Shown here: positions 18,195-27,313 of the stretch, piece after piece
Layout: each line of letters opens with the position of its first letter
How positions within the stretch are numbered: the first letter of the stretch is position 1
Source: Caballeronia udeis
GTDB taxonomy: Bacteria; Pseudomonadota; Gammaproteobacteria; Burkholderiales; Burkholderiaceae
NCBI RefSeq assembly: GCF_001544555.2
Contig: NZ_FCOK02000032.1
Location: 1 to 64,000, forward strand
Reading direction: 5' to 3'
DNA length: 64,000 bases
Made by a program: the position numbers and the translations under genes
Notes under the pieces: generated by a model
The model's database searches: none
The model's input: the letters and a program-made list of their open reading frames with translations, nothing else
What the model was told of the DNA's origin: nothing

Positions 18195-19802
18195 TCACAT
18201 CCGGAACACGCCGAAACGCGTGTCCTCGATAGGCGCATTCATGGAGGCCGCCAGCCCAAGCCCCAGTACATCGCGGGTCTGCGCCGGGTCGATCACACCG
18301 TCATCCCACAGGCGTGCGCTCGCATAATACGGATGCCCCTGTACTTCGTACTGCTCGCGAATGGGCGACTTGAACGCTTCCTCCTCTTCCTTCGACCACG
18401 TACCGCCCTTGCCCTCTATGCCGTCGCGGCGCACAGTCGCGAGCACGGACGCGGCCTGCTCGCCGCCCATCACGGAAATGCGCGCGTTCGGCCACATCCA
18501 GAGGAAACGCGGCGAATACGCGCGGCCGCACATGCCGTAATTTCCCGCACCAAACGAGCCGCCGATAATCACCGTGAACTTCGGCACCTTCGCCGTTGCA
18601 ACGGCTGTCACCATCTTCGCGCCGTTGCGCGCGATGCCTTCGTTCTCGTACTTGCGCCCGACCATGAAACCCGTGATGTTCTGCAGGAACACGAGCGGGA
18701 TCTTGCGCTGGCAGCACAGCTCAATGAAGTGCGTACCCTTTAACGCCGACTCCGAAAAGAGGATGCCGTTGTTCGCAATGATGCCGACCGGATGCCCCCA
18801 GATATGCGCAAACCCGCATACGAGCGTCGTGCCGTAACGCGCTTTGAATTCATCGAAGGCGGAGTCGTCGACAATGCGCGCAATCACTTCGCGAATGTCG
18901 AACGGCTTGCGGGTGTCTGCCGGAATCACGCCGTACAAGCTATGCGGATCATGACGCGGTGGCAGCGGTTCTTTAAGCGCCACCGGCGAAACCTTCACGC
19001 GATTCAGATTGCCCACGATGCTGCGCGCAATCCCCAATGCATGCGCATCGTTTTGAGCGAGGTGATCGACCACGCCTGAGAGCCGCGTGTGGACATCGCC
19101 ACCACCCAGATCTTCGGCGCTGACCTCTTCGCCCGTTGCCGCTTTCACCAGCGGCGGCCCCCCCAGGAAAATCGTGCCCTGGTTCTTCACGATGATCGAT
19201 TCATCGCTCATCGCCGGCACATAGGCGCCGCCCGCGGTGCACGACCCCATCACCACGGCAATCTGCGAAATGCCCTTCGCCGACATGTTCGCCTGATTAT
19301 AAAAGATGCGGCCGAAGTGATCGCGATCGGGAAATACATCGTCCTGATTCGGCAGATTCGCGCCGCCCGAATCGACGAGATACACGCACGGCAAGCGGTT
19401 TTCTTCCGCGATCTCCTGCGCCCGCAGATGCTTCTTCACCGTCACCGGATAGTACGTGCCGCCCTTCACGGTTGCGTCGTTGCAGACGATCACGCACTCC
19501 TGCCCCGCAATCCGGCCAATGCCCGTAATCACGCCGGCCCCAGGGGCGTCGTCGTTGTACATGCCGTAGGCGGCCAGTTGCGACAACTCGAGAAACGGCG
19601 TGCCCGGATCAAGCAATTGGGCAATGCGGTCACGCGGCAACAGCTTGCCGCGTGACATGTGTTTGTCGCGGGCAGCTTGACCGCCGCCCAACGCGATCTT
19701 CGCGACCTTTTCCTTCAGGTCCGCGACAAGCGCTTCAAGCGCCGCCGCGTTCGCACGGAATTCGTCGCTGCGTGGATTCAGTTTCGATTCGATGATCGGC
19801 AT
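18195..19802 (-). CDS. mccB: 3-methylcrotonyl-CoA carboxylase, carboxyltransferase beta subunit
   Basis: This is a 535-residue acyl-CoA carboxyltransferase. The segments GGTYYPVTVKKHLRAQEIA, SGGANLPNQ and the late GGSFGAGNYGMCGRAYSPRFLWMWPNARISVMGGEQAA are characteristic of MccB rather than propionyl-CoA carboxylase. It transfers the carboxyl group from biotin to 3-methylcrotonyl-CoA. It is 16 bp downstream of the isovaleryl-CoA dehydrogenase gene, in the same operon. Confidence 0.93.
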   Translation of the reverse strand: MPIIESKLNPRSDEFRANAAALEALVADLKEKVAKIALGGGQAARDKHMSRGKLLPRDRIAQLLDPGTPFLELSQLAAYGMYNDDAPGAGVITGIGRIAGQECVIVCNDATVKGGTYYPVTVKKHLRAQEIAEENRLPCVYLVDSGGANLPNQDDVFPDRDHFGRIFYNQANMSAKGISQIAVVMGSCTAGGAYVPAMSDESIIVKNQGTIFLGGPPLVKAATGEEVSAEDLGGGDVHTRLSGVVDHLAQNDAHALGIARSIVGNLNRVKVSPVALKEPLPPRHDPHSLYGVIPADTRKPFDIREVIARIVDDSAFDEFKARYGTTLVCGFAHIWGHPVGIIANNGILFSESALKGTHFIELCCQRKIPLVFLQNITGFMVGRKYENEGIARNGAKMVTAVATAKVPKFTVIIGGSFGAGNYGMCGRAYSPRFLWMWPNARISVMGGEQAASVLATVRRDGIEGKGGTWSKEEEEAFKSPIREQYEVQGHPYYASARLWDDGVIDPAQTRDVLGLGLAASMNAPIEDTRFGVFRM

Positions 19803-19818
19803 AAGTTGGTCCGCTCGC

Positions 19819-21000
19819 TCAAGCTGTTTCAGCGAACAGTTCGCGGCCGATCAGCATGCGGCGAATCTCGCTCGTGCCCGCGCCGATCTCATACAACTTC
19901 GCATCGCGCCACAGACGGCCCACCGGATACTCATTGATATAGCCATTGCCGCCCAGGATCTGGATCGCCTCGCCGGCCATCCACGTCGCCTTTTCAGCCG
20001 TGTAGAGAATCACGCCCGCGCAATCCTTGCGAACCTGGCGGCCATGACCTGCACCGAGCGTATCAAGTTGACGTCCAACCGCGTAGAGATACGCGCGGCA
20101 CGCCTGCAAGGTCGTATAGAGATCGGCGACCTTGCCTTGGATCAACTGGAATTCGCCAATCGCCTGACCGAACTGCTTGCGGTCGTGGATGTACGGCACG
20201 ACTGCGTCCATGCACGCGACCATGATGCCCGTCGGGCCGCCCGCCAGCACCGCGCGTTCATAGTCGAGGCCACTCATCAGCACCTTCACGCCCCCGTTCA
20301 ATGCTCCAAGGATATTTTCCTTGGGCACTTCCACGTTCTCGAACACGAGTTCGCCCGTATGCGAACCGCGCATGCCGAGCTTGTCGAGTTTCTGCGCGAC
20401 AGAGAACCCCTTCATGCCCTTCTCGACGATAAACGCCGTAATGCCCTTCGCATTGGCCTCAATATCCGTCTTCGCATATACCACGAGCGTGTCGCAATCC
20501 GGCCCGTTGGTGATCCACATCTTCGTGCCGTTGAGCACGTAGTGATCGCCCTTTTCATCGGCGCGCAGCTTCATGCTGACCACGTCCGATCCGGCGTTCG
20601 GCTCGCTCATTGCCAGCGCGCCAATGTGCTCGCCCGAGACCAGCCCCGGCAGATATTTGCGCTTCTGCGCTTCGGTGCCGTTACGATGAATCTGGTTCAC
20701 GCACAGGTTGGAATGCGCGCCATACGACAACCCTACCGACGCCGACGCCCGCGAAATCTCCTCCATCGCGACCATGTGCGCCGTATAACCCATGTTCGCA
20801 CCGCCGTACTCTTCGGAGACCGTCATGCCAAGCACACCGAGATCGCCGAATTTCTTCCAGAGGTCCATCGGGAACTGATCGGTTTTATCGATTTCAGCGG
20901 CGCGCGGCGCAATCTCCTTCGCGGCGAAATTGGCAAGCGAATCGCGCAACATGTCGATGTCTTCGCCCAGGGCGAAATTCAGACCGGGTACGTCGTTCAT
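19819..21000 (-). CDS. ivd: isovaleryl-CoA dehydrogenase
   Basis: This 393-residue acyl-CoA dehydrogenase matches isovaleryl-CoA dehydrogenase (LiuA/IVD). It has the FAD/substrate segments AMSEPNAGSDVVSMKLRA and KMWITNGPD, and the C-terminal GGNGYINEYPVGRLWRDAKLYEIGAGTSEI region in order. It oxidises isovaleryl-CoA to 3-methylcrotonyl-CoA, the substrate of the next two gene products. Start 21000 gives the usual N terminus, with GGAG-like sequence just upstream. It is first in the operon, 198 bp from the divergent TetR gene. Confidence 0.92.
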   Translation of the reverse strand: MNDVPGLNFALGEDIDMLRDSLANFAAKEIAPRAAEIDKTDQFPMDLWKKFGDLGVLGMTVSEEYGGANMGYTAHMVAMEEISRASASVGLSYGAHSNLCVNQIHRNGTEAQKRKYLPGLVSGEHIGALAMSEPNAGSDVVSMKLRADEKGDHYVLNGTKMWITNGPDCDTLVVYAKTDIEANAKGITAFIVEKGMKGFSVAQKLDKLGMRGSHTGELVFENVEVPKENILGALNGGVKVLMSGLDYERAVLAGGPTGIMVACMDAVVPYIHDRKQFGQAIGEFQLIQGKVADLYTTLQACRAYLYAVGRQLDTLGAGHGRQVRKDCAGVILYTAEKATWMAGEAIQILGGNGYINEYPVGRLWRDAKLYEIGAGTSEIRRMLIGRELFAETA

Positions 21001-21062
21001 GCGGGTCTCCTTCTTCGGTGTATCGGCTTGAGGTCGGCAGCGTGGTGTTGGCAGGACCAAAT

Positions 21063-21087
21063 GTTCGACTCAAATCTTGAGTCGAAC
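21063..21087. promoter_or_regulatory. perfect 11-bp-arm palindrome, candidate TetR operator
   Basis: GTTCGACTCAA (21063-21073) and TTGAGTCGAAC (21077-21087) are perfect inverted arms around a 3-bp centre. The site lies 62 bp upstream of ivd and 112 bp upstream of the divergent TetR gene. Position and shape suggest the operator of that regulator. Confidence 0.6.
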
Positions 21088-21198
21088 TCACACTCGGGAA
21101 TTTCCATGATGGACGGGAGTTTCACGCCGAATACCCCTTCCCGTCAATAGGGATTTGAGCTACGCTCACATCTGGTTCATCATCGTGCACGCCTTCTT

Positions 21199-21924
21199 AT
21201 GTCCTCCACTCCCGTCACCGGAAATCGCCGCACGCCCGCCGGCGTGAAGTCGCAGCAGCGCGTGAAGGACATTCTTCAGGCCGGCCGGGACGTCTTCGCC
21301 GAAAAAGGTTACGACGCCGCGACGAGCGCCGAGATCGCCCAGCGCGCCGGGATTTCAGAGGCTACCGTATTCAGCTATTTCAGCGGCAAGCGGGAGTTGT
21401 GCGCGCGGGTGATCGCGGATTGGTATGACGAGATCATCGACGCATTCGAAACCGGACTGCCGCGCGACGGCAGCGTGCGCCAGCAATTTGCGTTTATCGT
21501 CAGGACGCATTTGCGGCTGATGCTGGTGAACGGGACGGGGCTGTGCGCGCTGGTTTTATCGGAAGGGCGGACGAAACACCATGATCTCAGCGACACGCTT
21601 ACCGACCTGCAACGCCGCTATACCGCACCGCTGATGAACGTGCTCGCTCACGGCCAGACGGTTGGCCAGGTGCGGGCCGACTTGCCGTTGCGGCTGATGC
21701 GCTCGCTGATCTTCGGGCCAATGGAACACGTGCTGTGGGACGCGACACTCGCCAGGCGGCATCTGAGTCAGGCTCAGATCGATACAACCGCGGATGAACT
21801 CATCGACGTGCTGTGGACCGCGCTGCAGCCCCCCGCTGCCAGCCTGACTGCGCTTGCGCAGTTCAGACAGGACGTGGAAGAAGCGTCGCGGCGGTTCGAA
21901 GAAGCCGCGAGCCGGGAGAAATGA
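21199..21924 (+). CDS. TetR-family regulator, probably of the leucine operon
   Basis: This 241-residue protein has an N-terminal TetR DNA-binding domain (residues about 20-66: VFAEKGYDAATSAEIAQRAG, then ISEATVFSYFSGKRELC) and a C-terminal ligand domain of about 160 residues. It is divergent from ivd-mccB-mccA, with a perfect palindrome in between, which suggests it represses that operon in response to a branched-chain acyl-CoA. The better-known regulator of liu operons (LiuR) is of the MerR type, so this would be a different solution. The regulation is inference. Confidence 0.82.
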   Translation: MSSTPVTGNRRTPAGVKSQQRVKDILQAGRDVFAEKGYDAATSAEIAQRAGISEATVFSYFSGKRELCARVIADWYDEIIDAFETGLPRDGSVRQQFAFIVRTHLRLMLVNGTGLCALVLSEGRTKHHDLSDTLTDLQRRYTAPLMNVLAHGQTVGQVRADLPLRLMRSLIFGPMEHVLWDATLARRHLSQAQIDTTADELIDVLWTALQPPAASLTALAQFRQDVEEASRRFEEAASREK

Positions 21925-22122
21925 GATTGTGGAAGCTCGCGGACGCGAGCCCGGCAGACAGTTAGTTGCTATTTGATAAATCGCCGTGCAATCCGGGCGA
22001 GCCAGGGCACGGTCACCGGGCGCAAAAGACGCGCGCCGTAACCGCCATCGCAACAATCACGCTCTTGCGCTCGAATTTATCGGACCAAAACCCCCAAACC
22101 CGTCCACCGGCGCGAGCGAAAA

Positions 22123-22833
22123 TCAACCGGCCGGCCCAATCCCGTGCATCAGCATTGCCACTGCGTGCCGCGCGATCTGGTCGCGCCTGGGTGCACAGCC
22201 GCCGCTCTCCTCAGCCGACGGATAAGTCACCGCCAGCGGCAACACGGTCAATCCGAATAGCGACACAAACAGCAACGACGGCTCCAGGTGCGAGTTGAGC
22301 TTGCCCTCCTTCTGCCACTGCGCGATACGTGCAATCGATGCCTTCTTGTTGGCATCGCCAAAACGCTCGGCAATACGCTGGCGCAGCAAACCGCCCTCGC
22401 TGATGACTTCGCGAACCCATAGCGTCGCAAACCACGGATACCGCTCGCAGACAGCGATAAGACCCTCCGCGAATGCGCGTAACGCCTCCGCCGGTTCCGC
22501 GTCCGAGTCGGCGAACGCACGGCCGAGTTCGGCGCGCAAGGGCACGAATCGCTCGTCGATCAACACGTCCAGCAGTTGATCGCGCGTTTTGAAGTAGTAA
22601 TGGACCATGGCCGGCGTCACGCCCGCCTCGCGAGCGATCGCGCCGAGCGTGGTCTCCATGATTCCCTGGCGGGCAAACAACACCAGCGCCACGTCCAGCA
22701 GCAGCGCCCGCGGCTCGCCGTGCTGCGCGCCGGTCGGCCGGCCGGGCCGGCGGCCGGCCTTCGGCGGCTCGGCGGGGACGCCGGGGACGGCGGATTCGGA
22801 ATGTTCGGAAGGATCGGTTACATCTTTAGTCAT
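22123..22833 (-). CDS. TetR-family regulator of an efflux gene
   Basis: This 236-residue protein has a proline-rich, low-complexity N-terminal tail (residues 1-40, GVPAEPPKAGRRPGRPTG) followed by a TetR helix-turn-helix (LGAIAREAGVTPAMVHYYFKTRD) and a C-terminal effector domain. It is divergent from a DHA2-type exporter 73 bp away, the classic arrangement of a local repressor and its pump. An AT-rich imperfect palindrome lies between them. Confidence 0.82.
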   Translation of the reverse strand: MTKDVTDPSEHSESAVPGVPAEPPKAGRRPGRPTGAQHGEPRALLLDVALVLFARQGIMETTLGAIAREAGVTPAMVHYYFKTRDQLLDVLIDERFVPLRAELGRAFADSDAEPAEALRAFAEGLIAVCERYPWFATLWVREVISEGGLLRQRIAERFGDANKKASIARIAQWQKEGKLNSHLEPSLLFVSLFGLTVLPLAVTYPSAEESGGCAPRRDQIARHAVAMLMHGIGPAG

Positions 22834-22865
22834 AGTGGCAATTGACCCCGGGAATGGTGTCGCCT

Positions 22866-22891
22866 AATATTAACTCCAACATTAATTAATC
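22866..22891. promoter_or_regulatory. AT-rich imperfect palindrome between TetR and exporter genes
   Basis: The sequence TTAA-N8-TTAA, flanked by TAAT and ATTA, sits 16 bp before the exporter start and 33 bp before the TetR start. It is the only AT-rich element in the 73-bp gap. It could be both a promoter element and the TetR operator. Confidence 0.4.
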
Positions 22892-22906
22892 TCATCGGGC
22901 GGCTGA

Positions 22907-24409
22907 ATGGATTCCCTGCAACCCTCTGTCGCATTTCCTGTCGTTGAAGAGCGGCCTCCCATCCGGCTGCTCTTCACGGCGCTGCTGCTCGTCATGCTGC
23001 TCGGGGCGCTCGACCAGACCATTGTTTCAACAGCGCTGCCCACCATCGTGGGCGAGCTGGGCGGGCTCGAAAGCCTGTCGTGGGTTGTCACGTCGTACTT
23101 GCTTACGTCGACAATTGTCGTGCCGCTGTACGGCAAATTCGGCGATCTGTTTGGCCGCAAAGTCGTCATTCAGGCGTCAATCCTCATTTTTCTTGCGGGC
23201 TCCGTCCTGTGCGGCGTCGCGCAGGACATGACCCAGCTGATCGTGTTGCGCGCGTTGCAGGGGCTCGGCGGCGGCGGCTTGATGGTCGTGACCATGGCCG
23301 CCATTGCCGACGTCATTCCGCCCGCCGAACGCGGCCGCTACCAGGGTTTGTTCGGCGGCGTGTTTGGACTCGCGACGGTCGTCGGACCGCTGCTGGGCGG
23401 GTTTATCGTCGAACACTTGTCGTGGCGCTGGATCTTTTACATCAACGTGCCGCTGGGCGTGCTTGCGCTGATCGTGATCGGACTCGTGTTCAAACCGCAT
23501 GTGGCGCACGTGAAGCATAAAATCGATTACATGGGCGCTGCGTTTTTAGCCGCATCGCTCACTTGTATCATCCTTTTTACCAGTCAGGGCGGCACGCTGC
23601 TGCCGTGGAGTTCGCCGCAGCTCTGGTTCACGCTCGTGCTCGGATTCATTACGCTGGGCGGTTTTATCTACGAAGAACGCCTCGCCGATGAACCCATTAT
23701 GCCGCTTGAGCTGTTCAGGGAGCGTACGTTCGTGCTGAGCGGACTGATCGGTTTCATCGTAGGATTTTCGCTGTTCGGCGCCATCACGTTCCTGCCGCTT
23801 TATCTGCAGGTGGCGAAGGGATCGACGCCGTCGCAAGCCGGCCTGCAAATCCTGCCCATGATGGCCGGCATACTGTCCACCTCCATCATCAGTGGCCGCC
23901 TGATCAGCCGAATCGGCAAATACCGCTGGTTCCCGATCTGCGGCACCGCGCTGGTCGCCTGCGGCATGTTCCTGATGTCCACGCTCCAATTGACCACCCC
24001 GCTTCACACCATGTACCTGTTCATGCTCCTGCTGGGACTCGGGCTCGGCATGGTCATGCAAGTGCTGGTGCTCGCCGTGCAGAACGCGGTGCCGTTCAAG
24101 AACGTGGGCGTGGCGACGTCCGGCGCGACCTTGTTCCGGTCGATCGGCGGTTCGGTGGGGGTCGCAACATTCGGCGCAATCTTTACGAACGGTCTGCAAT
24201 CGCGTCTGGCCGACACCATGCCGCCCGGGGCGGAGCTGCCGCGATCGATGGGGCCGACAACGGTCGAGCATCTTCCCGCCGCTCTCCGCCATACCTATCT
24301 CAATGCGTTCGCCGGATCGATGCATGTGGTGTTTCTCGTCGCCGGAGCGGTCGTGCTGCTTGCGTTTGCGTTGTCCTGGTTCATGCAGGACAAGCCGCTT
24401 CGCAAGTAA
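22907..24409 (+). CDS. DHA2-family (14-helix) MFS drug exporter
   Basis: This is a 500-residue MFS permease. Conserved motifs include LDQTIVSTALPTI in helix 1, motif A GKFGDLFGRK between helices 2 and 3, and the GLATVVGPLLGGFIVE antiporter motif C. Length and 14 predicted helices place it in the EmrB/QacA-like DHA2 group, proton-driven exporters of toxic organic compounds. Next to it is a divergent TetR regulator. The substrate cannot be deduced. Confidence 0.88.
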   Translation: MDSLQPSVAFPVVEERPPIRLLFTALLLVMLLGALDQTIVSTALPTIVGELGGLESLSWVVTSYLLTSTIVVPLYGKFGDLFGRKVVIQASILIFLAGSVLCGVAQDMTQLIVLRALQGLGGGGLMVVTMAAIADVIPPAERGRYQGLFGGVFGLATVVGPLLGGFIVEHLSWRWIFYINVPLGVLALIVIGLVFKPHVAHVKHKIDYMGAAFLAASLTCIILFTSQGGTLLPWSSPQLWFTLVLGFITLGGFIYEERLADEPIMPLELFRERTFVLSGLIGFIVGFSLFGAITFLPLYLQVAKGSTPSQAGLQILPMMAGILSTSIISGRLISRIGKYRWFPICGTALVACGMFLMSTLQLTTPLHTMYLFMLLLGLGLGMVMQVLVLAVQNAVPFKNVGVATSGATLFRSIGGSVGVATFGAIFTNGLQSRLADTMPPGAELPRSMGPTTVEHLPAALRHTYLNAFAGSMHVVFLVAGAVVLLAFALSWFMQDKPLRK

Positions 24410-24491
24410 CAGCGAAGCAATGAGGTGCGTCAGCGGCGGTTTGGCTCATTTGGTTTAAGCTGATGTACCTCAACTTCCAAACGTCCGCACA

Positions 24492-24701
24492 ATGAAGCTT
24501 ACGCACATAGTGATCGCCTCGACCCTCAGCGCTTTTGCCTTTATCTCGACCGCCGCACTGGCGGAGACTTACCACTTCGGCGAGGGACAGACGTCCATGT
24601 CGGGAAGCGGCAACACGTCGCGGCACGCACCGCCGCCCAAACATAAAAAGCACAAGAAGACGCGCCACGTCACCGACAAAGGTACCTATTCGCAGCCGTA
24701 A
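24492..24701 (+). CDS. small exported protein of unknown function
   Basis: This 69-residue protein has a clear signal peptide (IVIASTLSAFAFISTAALA, cleavage after about residue 24), then a short Gly/Ser segment and a basic tail rich in His and Lys (PPPKHKKHKKTRH). No family is recognised. Coding is supported by the signal peptide and by GC-rich third positions. No strong ribosome site is visible upstream. Confidence 0.6.
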   Translation: MKLTHIVIASTLSAFAFISTAALAETYHFGEGQTSMSGSGNTSRHAPPPKHKKHKKTRHVTDKGTYSQP

Positions 24702-24751
24702 GCGAAGAGCCTCAGTAGCGCCCTCGCCTCTCGCCTTCGTCACATGGGTTT

Positions 24752-25372
24752 TCAGCGCGTCAGTAACTGGCGCACACCCAGCGCCACGATCAACCCGCCA
24801 CAGACGCGGTCGATCCACGCCCGATACCCGCGGTAGCCTGACGCAATCCCTGCGTGTGACAGGACGAGTGCGACGAACCCGTACCACGTCGTTGCGACCA
24901 AAGCGACCATTGCAAGCATCGCCGCAAAAGTGACCGGCGACATATGCGCCGGGGTGGCGGACGCGAAGATGGCGGCGAAAAACGCCACCGACTTCGGGTT
25001 CGTGATGTTTGTCGCGAAGCCTTGCACGAATGCCTTGCGCAATCCGCCAGACACGCTCGCCTCGGCCATGCCCGACTCGCCGGCGCGCGCCTTGATGATC
25101 AGCCTGCAGCCGAACCACATGAGATACGCCGCGCCGCCAATCTTGACGACCAGCGCCATCCACGGGAATGCAGCAAACACAATCCCTACGCCAAGAATGG
25201 CGCAGGTCGCCCAGAACAGGCTGACCAGGACGATGCCCGCGACGACCGCCAGGGCCTCGGAGCGTGTCGACGAGGCCGCCTTGTGCGCCACCGCGACAAA
25301 GTTCGGTCCGGGAATAACCACGCCTGCAATATAAACAGACAAAACAGCCAGGACTGCGGATGAATCGGCCAC
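24752..25372 (-). CDS. LysE/RhtB-family amino-acid exporter
   Basis: This 206-residue protein has about six hydrophobic segments and the family signature PGPNFVAVAHKA near the N terminus, with NPKSVAFFAAIFA in the middle. LysE/RhtB proteins export amino acids such as lysine, threonine or homoserine lactone-related compounds. It starts with GTG at 25372. It converges on the small exported protein. Confidence 0.85.
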   Translation of the reverse strand: MADSSAVLAVLSVYIAGVVIPGPNFVAVAHKAASSTRSEALAVVAGIVLVSLFWATCAILGVGIVFAAFPWMALVVKIGGAAYLMWFGCRLIIKARAGESGMAEASVSGGLRKAFVQGFATNITNPKSVAFFAAIFASATPAHMSPVTFAAMLAMVALVATTWYGFVALVLSHAGIASGYRGYRAWIDRVCGGLIVALGVRQLLTR

Positions 25373-25755
25373 GCCGTTGCTCCCTCATCAATCGACGCGC
25401 GCAAAGGCGGCGCGTCAGCCAACGCATTATCGCTGAGGTCTGTTCTGACGATTGCTCACCCCAACGCGCTGAGTAGCTGCTTGGGTTTTTAGCGCGGTCG
25501 ATTGACGACCAACTCGTTGAGCCGTCGCAGTTTTGTCATTTAGCGGACACCACGCGACGTCACCATGGCTGGATCAAAAATGCGAATGAATCTGCCGACG
25601 GGCTCGCCTGTTGCAAAACAGCAGGCCGGGCATCGGTCAGATTCGTCTCCGGTTCGGGCGGGTGTGATGCATGACGCAGAGCGGAGTGTGCGTCATGCCG
25701 ACAAGCCTCCTGCGCCACATGGGCGACGCGATAATTATCTTACAAGGAGCTTGGA
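25373..25755. promoter_or_regulatory. 383-bp gap with a weak Pho-box-like element
   Basis: No convincing gene is seen. A 78-codon frame from 25565 overlaps the MFS start and lacks a ribosome site. At 25522-25539, CCGTCGC-AGTT-TTGTCAT resembles a Pho box (two 7-mers separated by 4 bp), with 6 of 7 matches to CTGTCAT in the second half and 4 of 7 in the first. The element is weak. AAGGAG at 25742-25747 is the ribosome site of the MFS gene. Confidence 0.3.
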
Positions 25756-27243
25756 ATGCATGATGTGGCAGATCCGGACAAAGTGCAGCGTTCCACCATA
25801 AAGTCGGTTCAGGATTACATCGACGAACGGCCAATGTGGCCAGATGGAACGCATCTTCCGTCAGCCCCCATGACCTCGATGCAGTGGCGCATCTGGGCAC
25901 TCGCGGCAGCAGGCAAGTTCTTCGAGGGATTCGTCGTATTCATGACGGGGGTGGCATTGCCCCTGATCTCGCACGAGTTCGGAATCAGCGCTGCGCAGAA
26001 TGGTTTCATCAGCGCGGCCAGCCTGATGGGCATCCTGGTCGGAGCGGTCGGTCTCGGTGGCATGTCCGATTACTTCGGGCGCAAACGCATGTTCATTGTC
26101 GAGATGATCATCTTCTGCGCGTTCCTGGTGCTGCTCATTTTTTGCACCAACTTCATATCGCTCGTTGTCTGCCTCTTCGGCCTGGGTGTGGCGCTTGGCT
26201 GCGACTATCCGACCGCGCACATGATCATCTCCGAAAGTATTCCCAGCACCAGCCGCGGCAAGCTGGTTCTGGCTGCATTTGGGTTCCAGGCACTGGGTGC
26301 GCTCGGCGGCACGGCGGTGGGCTTTCTTGTCCTGTCGATCGAACCAACCCTCGATGCATGGCGCTGGATGTACGGCACCGCGATCATCCCCGCGCTGCTG
26401 GTCACGATCGGACGCTTCTACATCACGGAGAGCCCGAACTGGCTCCACGTCCGCGGCGCGGTTGACCGCGCGGAGCTAGCCGCAAAACGGCTGCTGGTCC
26501 GCGTTCCGCAATACCCGACCAACATCTCCCTGGCACGCGGTGGCGAGTTCGAGGCAGGCGGCCACGGCGACAAGCAGAGTTTTTTCGCGCTCTTCGCGAA
26601 GCGCAACCTGCGCGCGACAATCCTGGCCTCCGTACCGTGGTTTCTGCAGGATCTTGGAACGTACGGCATCGGTATCTTCACGCCCACGATCCTTGCCGCC
26701 GCGTTCGGCAGCAAGCCGGATCATGTTCGTAGCGTCAGCGACCTGATCCTCAACGACATCCTTGCAGCCAAGGGCGCCGCGCTGATCACCACACTGCTGA
26801 TCGTCGGCATTGTGTTCGCCGTCATGCTCGCGGACAAGGTCGGCCGGATCTGGCTGCAAGTGATCGGCTTTATCGGCTGCGCGGCCGGCCTGTTGCTCGC
26901 ATCGTTCTCGACCGGCTTCGAAGGGACCACGAAGACAGCCGTCATTTTCGCCGGCTTCATGCTGTTCAACTTCATGACCAACCTGGGACCCAACGCGCAG
27001 ACCTACCTGCTCGCGGGAGAAGTATTCCCCACCGCGATTCGTGGCACGGGCGCAGGCTTCGCTGCGGCGGTCGGCAAGATCGGCGCGGTGGCCACGGCCT
27101 TCCTGTTCCCGATTCTTCTTACGGGTATCGGCACGGCGCCGCTTCTCTACATTCTGGTGGCGACGTCGATTCTCGGCGCGGTGATCACATGGTTGTTCCG
27201 TATCGAGACGAACGGAGTAAGCCTCGATGAGATCGGGCGATAA
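25756..27243 (+). CDS. MFS permease, possibly for phosphate
   Basis: This 495-residue, 12-helix MFS protein has GMSDYFGRKRMFI (motif A) between helices 2 and 3 and YLLAGEVFPTAIRGTGAGFAAAVGKIGA late in the protein, as in sugar-porter and phosphate:H+ symporter groups. The cytosolic N terminus is about 45 residues. Start 25756 has AAGGAG 8 bp upstream. A PstS-like binding protein follows 70 bp downstream, so phosphate uptake is a reasonable guess, but the substrate is not shown by the sequence. Confidence 0.8.
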   Translation: MHDVADPDKVQRSTIKSVQDYIDERPMWPDGTHLPSAPMTSMQWRIWALAAAGKFFEGFVVFMTGVALPLISHEFGISAAQNGFISAASLMGILVGAVGLGGMSDYFGRKRMFIVEMIIFCAFLVLLIFCTNFISLVVCLFGLGVALGCDYPTAHMIISESIPSTSRGKLVLAAFGFQALGALGGTAVGFLVLSIEPTLDAWRWMYGTAIIPALLVTIGRFYITESPNWLHVRGAVDRAELAAKRLLVRVPQYPTNISLARGGEFEAGGHGDKQSFFALFAKRNLRATILASVPWFLQDLGTYGIGIFTPTILAAAFGSKPDHVRSVSDLILNDILAAKGAALITTLLIVGIVFAVMLADKVGRIWLQVIGFIGCAAGLLLASFSTGFEGTTKTAVIFAGFMLFNFMTNLGPNAQTYLLAGEVFPTAIRGTGAGFAAAVGKIGAVATAFLFPILLTGIGTAPLLYILVATSILGAVITWLFRIETNGVSLDEIGR

Positions 27244-27313
27244 CGACTTCCAGGGCCGTCATGGCCATCAGACAGAACATATGGCTTCCCCGCAGCCCGA
27301 CAGAGAGACGCGC

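Noticed and set aside
24381..25427. 348-codon minus-strand frame over the LysE gene
   Set aside because: It is Arg-rich and out of frame with the clear LysE-family gene.
25565..25801. 78-codon plus-strand frame before the MFS gene
   Set aside because: It has no ribosome site and no recognisable content, and it overlaps the true MFS start in another frame.
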